DNA from: Mesostigma viride
Taxonomy: Eukaryota > Streptophyta > Mesostigmatophyceae > Mesostigmatales > Mesostigmataceae
Length of the DNA: 22,642 nt
Direction: 5' to 3'
Assembly (NCBI GenBank): GCA_009746045.1
Contig: RPFO01002301.1
Location: forward strand, 1 to 22,642
A program made the translations under genes and the position numbers. Position 1 is the stretch's first letter. Each line of letters opens with the position of its first letter. Positions 21,201 through 22,642 of the stretch are shown here, piece by piece. The notes beneath the pieces are model-generated. The model did no database searches and was not told the origin of the DNA. It saw only the letters and a program-made list of their open reading frames with translations.

Positions 21201-21832
21201 GGATTCACCTGCAATGTCGCCCCACCAGCATTTGCCAACGGGAGAGGAAACACATTGCTGGTTGAGGAAAGCAACCTCTTTGACAAATGACAAGTTGGAA
21301 AAATACAAAATAAAAGGAATCGTGTAACCTAAAATGTTGCAGTGTGATGTCACCAACAATAAAACAGCTCACTATGGTCATGTGACGAGAATCGCTTTCG
21401 TTGTAACTCTTTACAAAGTCCTGAAAACTGGTGACGTCGAGCACGAGAATGCAAGCGCAGTATACCGCCGACCAAATTTGGCAATGTTGTACCATGTCTC
21501 ACGTATCATGCTCCAGGACATGTTACTAAAGCGAAGCCAAAATGCTATGCTTGATGTTACGGATAGTCGGCCTAATCATGTATATTCCGGTGATAACCCC
21601 CAAGGAGCCGACGGCTAGCGGGCCATGCGCAGCTGCAATAGCGCGTTCGACAATTAGTTTATCCGACGACGACGACGGATTAGAAAACCCCGTGTTGCCG
21701 AGCGCCCTGCAACGGCGGCACAAGAAGCAGCCTTGAAAAACATGCACTCACCTCGACGCCCCCAATCATCAGCAGGGCCTTCTGCGTATCAGGGCTGAGC
21801 ATCCGAGTTAGAAATGAATTGACGACCTCCAT
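15265..21832 (-). CDS. RAG1/Transib-like DDE transposase-family protein, 1411 aa, 8 exons
   Basis: Exons (minus) are 21832-21752, 21208-21136, 20767-19006, 18836-18320, 18109-17502, 17356-16760, 16596-16050 and 15315-15265; every intron is GT-AG, every phase matches, and the sum is 4236 nt. The ATG has a good context (GCCATGG). Domains: 2A-like GGVEVNPGP (residues 24-32); coiled coil with ENEEL heptads (~128-167); ten and a half 23-aa Pro/Ala repeats (~177-417); basic GKRKAAD and RAKVRRF region (~550-600), perhaps nuclear; helical region. The candidate catalytic core is D840 in ITGDGT, D927 in LPGDMKF, C946-x2-C949 (FCPLC), H1225-x4-H1230 (YLHTIHAH) and E1250 (QSGTEGHHKDF). The last four spacings (19, 3, 5, 20) equal RAG1's, so a two-metal DNA nuclease/strand-transferase fold is inferred. 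An acidic tail runs DGDDD...EDEDAD. It could be an active transposase or a domesticated one; other DDE families with CxxC/HxH insertions are the alternative. Confidence 0.85.
15551..15853. repeat. Polypurine GGGAGGA/GGA tract inside the last intron of the RAG1-like gene
   Basis: About 300 bp of gggagga and gga units, purine only on the top strand, and so a 300-nt polypyrimidine run in the pre-mRNA of the minus-strand gene. It lies in intron 7 (16049-15316), roughly 240-530 nt before the AG of the last exon. It keeps several frames open on both strands; these are not genes. Such a tract can form triplex DNA. Confidence 0.9.
19671..20393 (-). repeat. Coding minisatellite: 69-bp units encoding 23-aa repeats
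   Basis: Ten full units and one partial unit within exon 3 of the RAG1-like gene, all exactly 69 bp so the frame is kept. The unit reads AGPSPTAMPRPG followed by VPANAAVRTQA, with substitutions such as R/H, P/L and V/A. It is rich in Pro and Ala and probably disordered, a linker between the coiled coil and the C-terminal catalytic part. The high GC and exact periodicity leave two plus-strand frames open for over 240 codons; these are shadows. Confidence 0.95.
21194..21775 (-). other. 2A-like motif split by intron 1
   Basis: Residues 20-32 of the RAG1-like protein read LLMIGGVEVNPGP. The 2A ribosome-skipping consensus is D(V/I)ExNPGP preceded by a Leu-rich stretch; here only the Asp is replaced, by Gly. 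Intron 1 cuts exactly between Glu27 and Val28. If active, translation would separate a 31-residue leader from the rest. Similar N-terminal NPGP leaders are known in non-LTR retrotransposons and some other mobile-element proteins. The missing Asp makes activity doubtful. Confidence 0.6.
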
Positions 21833-22270
21833 GGCTTTGGCTTATCTCAGATGTTTTTGCGAGCTCGGATATCAGCCGGCTGCTTGCCAGAGAAAGCCTA
21901 TCGCATTCAAAGCCGGAAGCGGGGCAAGACGCTGATGTTTCTCGCAGATTGCTGCCCGGCTGTAAATAACGTAAGCACTATTAGCCTTCGTGCAGGAGTG
22001 GCACCGGCTCGTGAGCTCGGCTGTCCGACCAATGCTGCACCAAGGTGAAATGCGGAAAATTCAAACGACTAGACAAGGAAAAGACGGCAAATTTGAAAGA
22101 CTGAACAAGGCTTAATTTCAAACTGGGCGTACCTTCTCGGGGGGGGGGGGGGGGGGTAGATTCCAGGAAATCTCGGGCTCCCGACCGCCATGAGCGCACC
22201 GAGCGTTTGCAGCCTCACCTACGCCACAATTCACAACATTCACAACTGAGCTTGGCTTCTTTGTTTGTTC
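21833..22270. other. Upstream region of the RAG1-like gene
   Basis: Presumed promoter side of the minus-strand gene; no TATA element stands out. A G18 homopolymer lies at 22139-22156. The direct pair ttcacaac/ttcacaac lies near 22230-22246. No coding exon is supported, and no terminal inverted repeat was recognised. Confidence 0.4.
22139..22156. repeat. G18 homopolymer
   Basis: Eighteen consecutive G on the top strand, flanked by cttctc and tagatt. Length in such runs is unreliable in assemblies. Could form a G-quadruplex. Confidence 0.9.
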
Positions 22271-22623
22271 TTAACGGTAGGCTACACCCGCAATCGTCCT
22301 GCTAGGTCTTTGCACTTTGGTACGGTCGTCATAAATGCGTGAAGCATATTTCCGTCCCAAGAATATATTGAAGAATCCTCCGCCGAGATTGCCATCGGAT
22401 TCCGACGCAAACTTATTGGAAGGGACCGGTACGATTAGCCAGGACTCTCCGTAGTAGCGGAAGCTTCGAAGCACTGCCTCCGTCACCAAATTGGGCGCAC
22501 CACATTCCCCGCTAAAAAAGGTGTCCAGGCGGCGAAATGTAGTAGTCCCTTGTGAGTCGCGAGGAGGAGGAACTCCCCGGGCATGTTGAGCAAACTTGAT
22601 GCCATAGAAGTATTGCACGAGTT
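22271..22623 (-). CDS. Probable terminal exon of an unknown gene (5' partial)
   Basis: A minus-strand frame of about 117 codons with even codon use, ending at a TAA at 22273-22271. An in-frame TGA at 22639 means the exon must begin after it; the AG at 22625-22624 (gcccag) is a plausible acceptor, giving a first full codon at 22621. Readable stretches are FRRLDTFFSGECGAPNLVTE, YYGESWLIVPVPSNKF and GGGFFNIFLGRKYASRIYDD. I recognise no family. It is on the same strand as the RAG1-like gene and about 440 bp upstream of its ATG. The rest of the gene lies off the right edge. It could be a host gene marking the edge of the mobile-looking block, or another part of it. Confidence 0.5.
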
Positions 22624-22642
22624 CTGGGCCATCTTTTCAGTC

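Noticed and set aside
12530-22252. Inverted 10-bp match agctcagttg (12530-12539 versus 22243-22252) as termini of the gene-pair element
   Set aside because: A 10-bp match is expected fairly often by chance between two regions of this size; it is not followed by further matches or flanked by a target duplication.

Overview
This window looks like nuclear DNA of a unicellular eukaryote, most likely a green alga of the chlorophyte/Chlamydomonadales kind. The evidence is multi-exon genes with canonical GT-AG introns of about 150-750 bp, GC-rich third codon positions in the exons, a 3',5'-cyclic nucleotide phosphodiesterase, an L1-type ORF1 remnant of the kind common in algae, and long simple-sequence tracts between genes. 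The species is not determinable from the sequence and the lineage call is an inference. There are no bacterial-type operons and I found no rRNA, tRNA or CRISPR array.

Layout. 1-3088 (+): the 3' part of a phosphodiesterase catalytic domain in five exons, cut by the left edge. 3400-4830: a frameshifted L1 ORF1-like remnant lying between two diverged direct repeats. 4835-6579: a non-autonomous piggyBac-like DNA element with TTAA target duplication and inverted termini rich in an 18-bp palindrome. 6740-12430: gene-poor DNA holding a (CCCT)n tract, a possible decayed minus-strand coding relic, a 217-bp direct repeat pair, a perfect 36-bp palindrome in a loose ~173-bp periodic motif, a 1.2-kb CCAC-rich tract and a GTAACC-rich array.

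13237-21832 is the most interesting part: two intact multi-exon genes facing each other, with stop codons only about 150 bp apart. The plus-strand gene (13237-15113, 4 exons, 423 aa) is unrecognised. The minus-strand gene (21832-15265, 8 exons, 1411 aa) has phase-consistent GT-AG junctions throughout. It encodes a protein with a 2A-like motif at its N-terminus, a coiled coil, about ten 23-aa Pro/Ala-rich repeats, and a C-terminal region that looks like a RAG1/Transib-type DDE transposase core. The spacings second D to CxxC (19 residues), H to H (5) and H to catalytic E (20) equal those of RAG1 as I remember its numbering (D708-C727-C730, H937-H942, E962).

Convergent orientation of a RAG1-like gene and a smaller partner recalls ProtoRAG elements, but the partner shows no Kelch repeats and I could not find terminal inverted repeats, so the two genes may be a mobile element or a domesticated locus. 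22271-22623 (-) is a further probable terminal exon of an unknown gene running in from the right edge.
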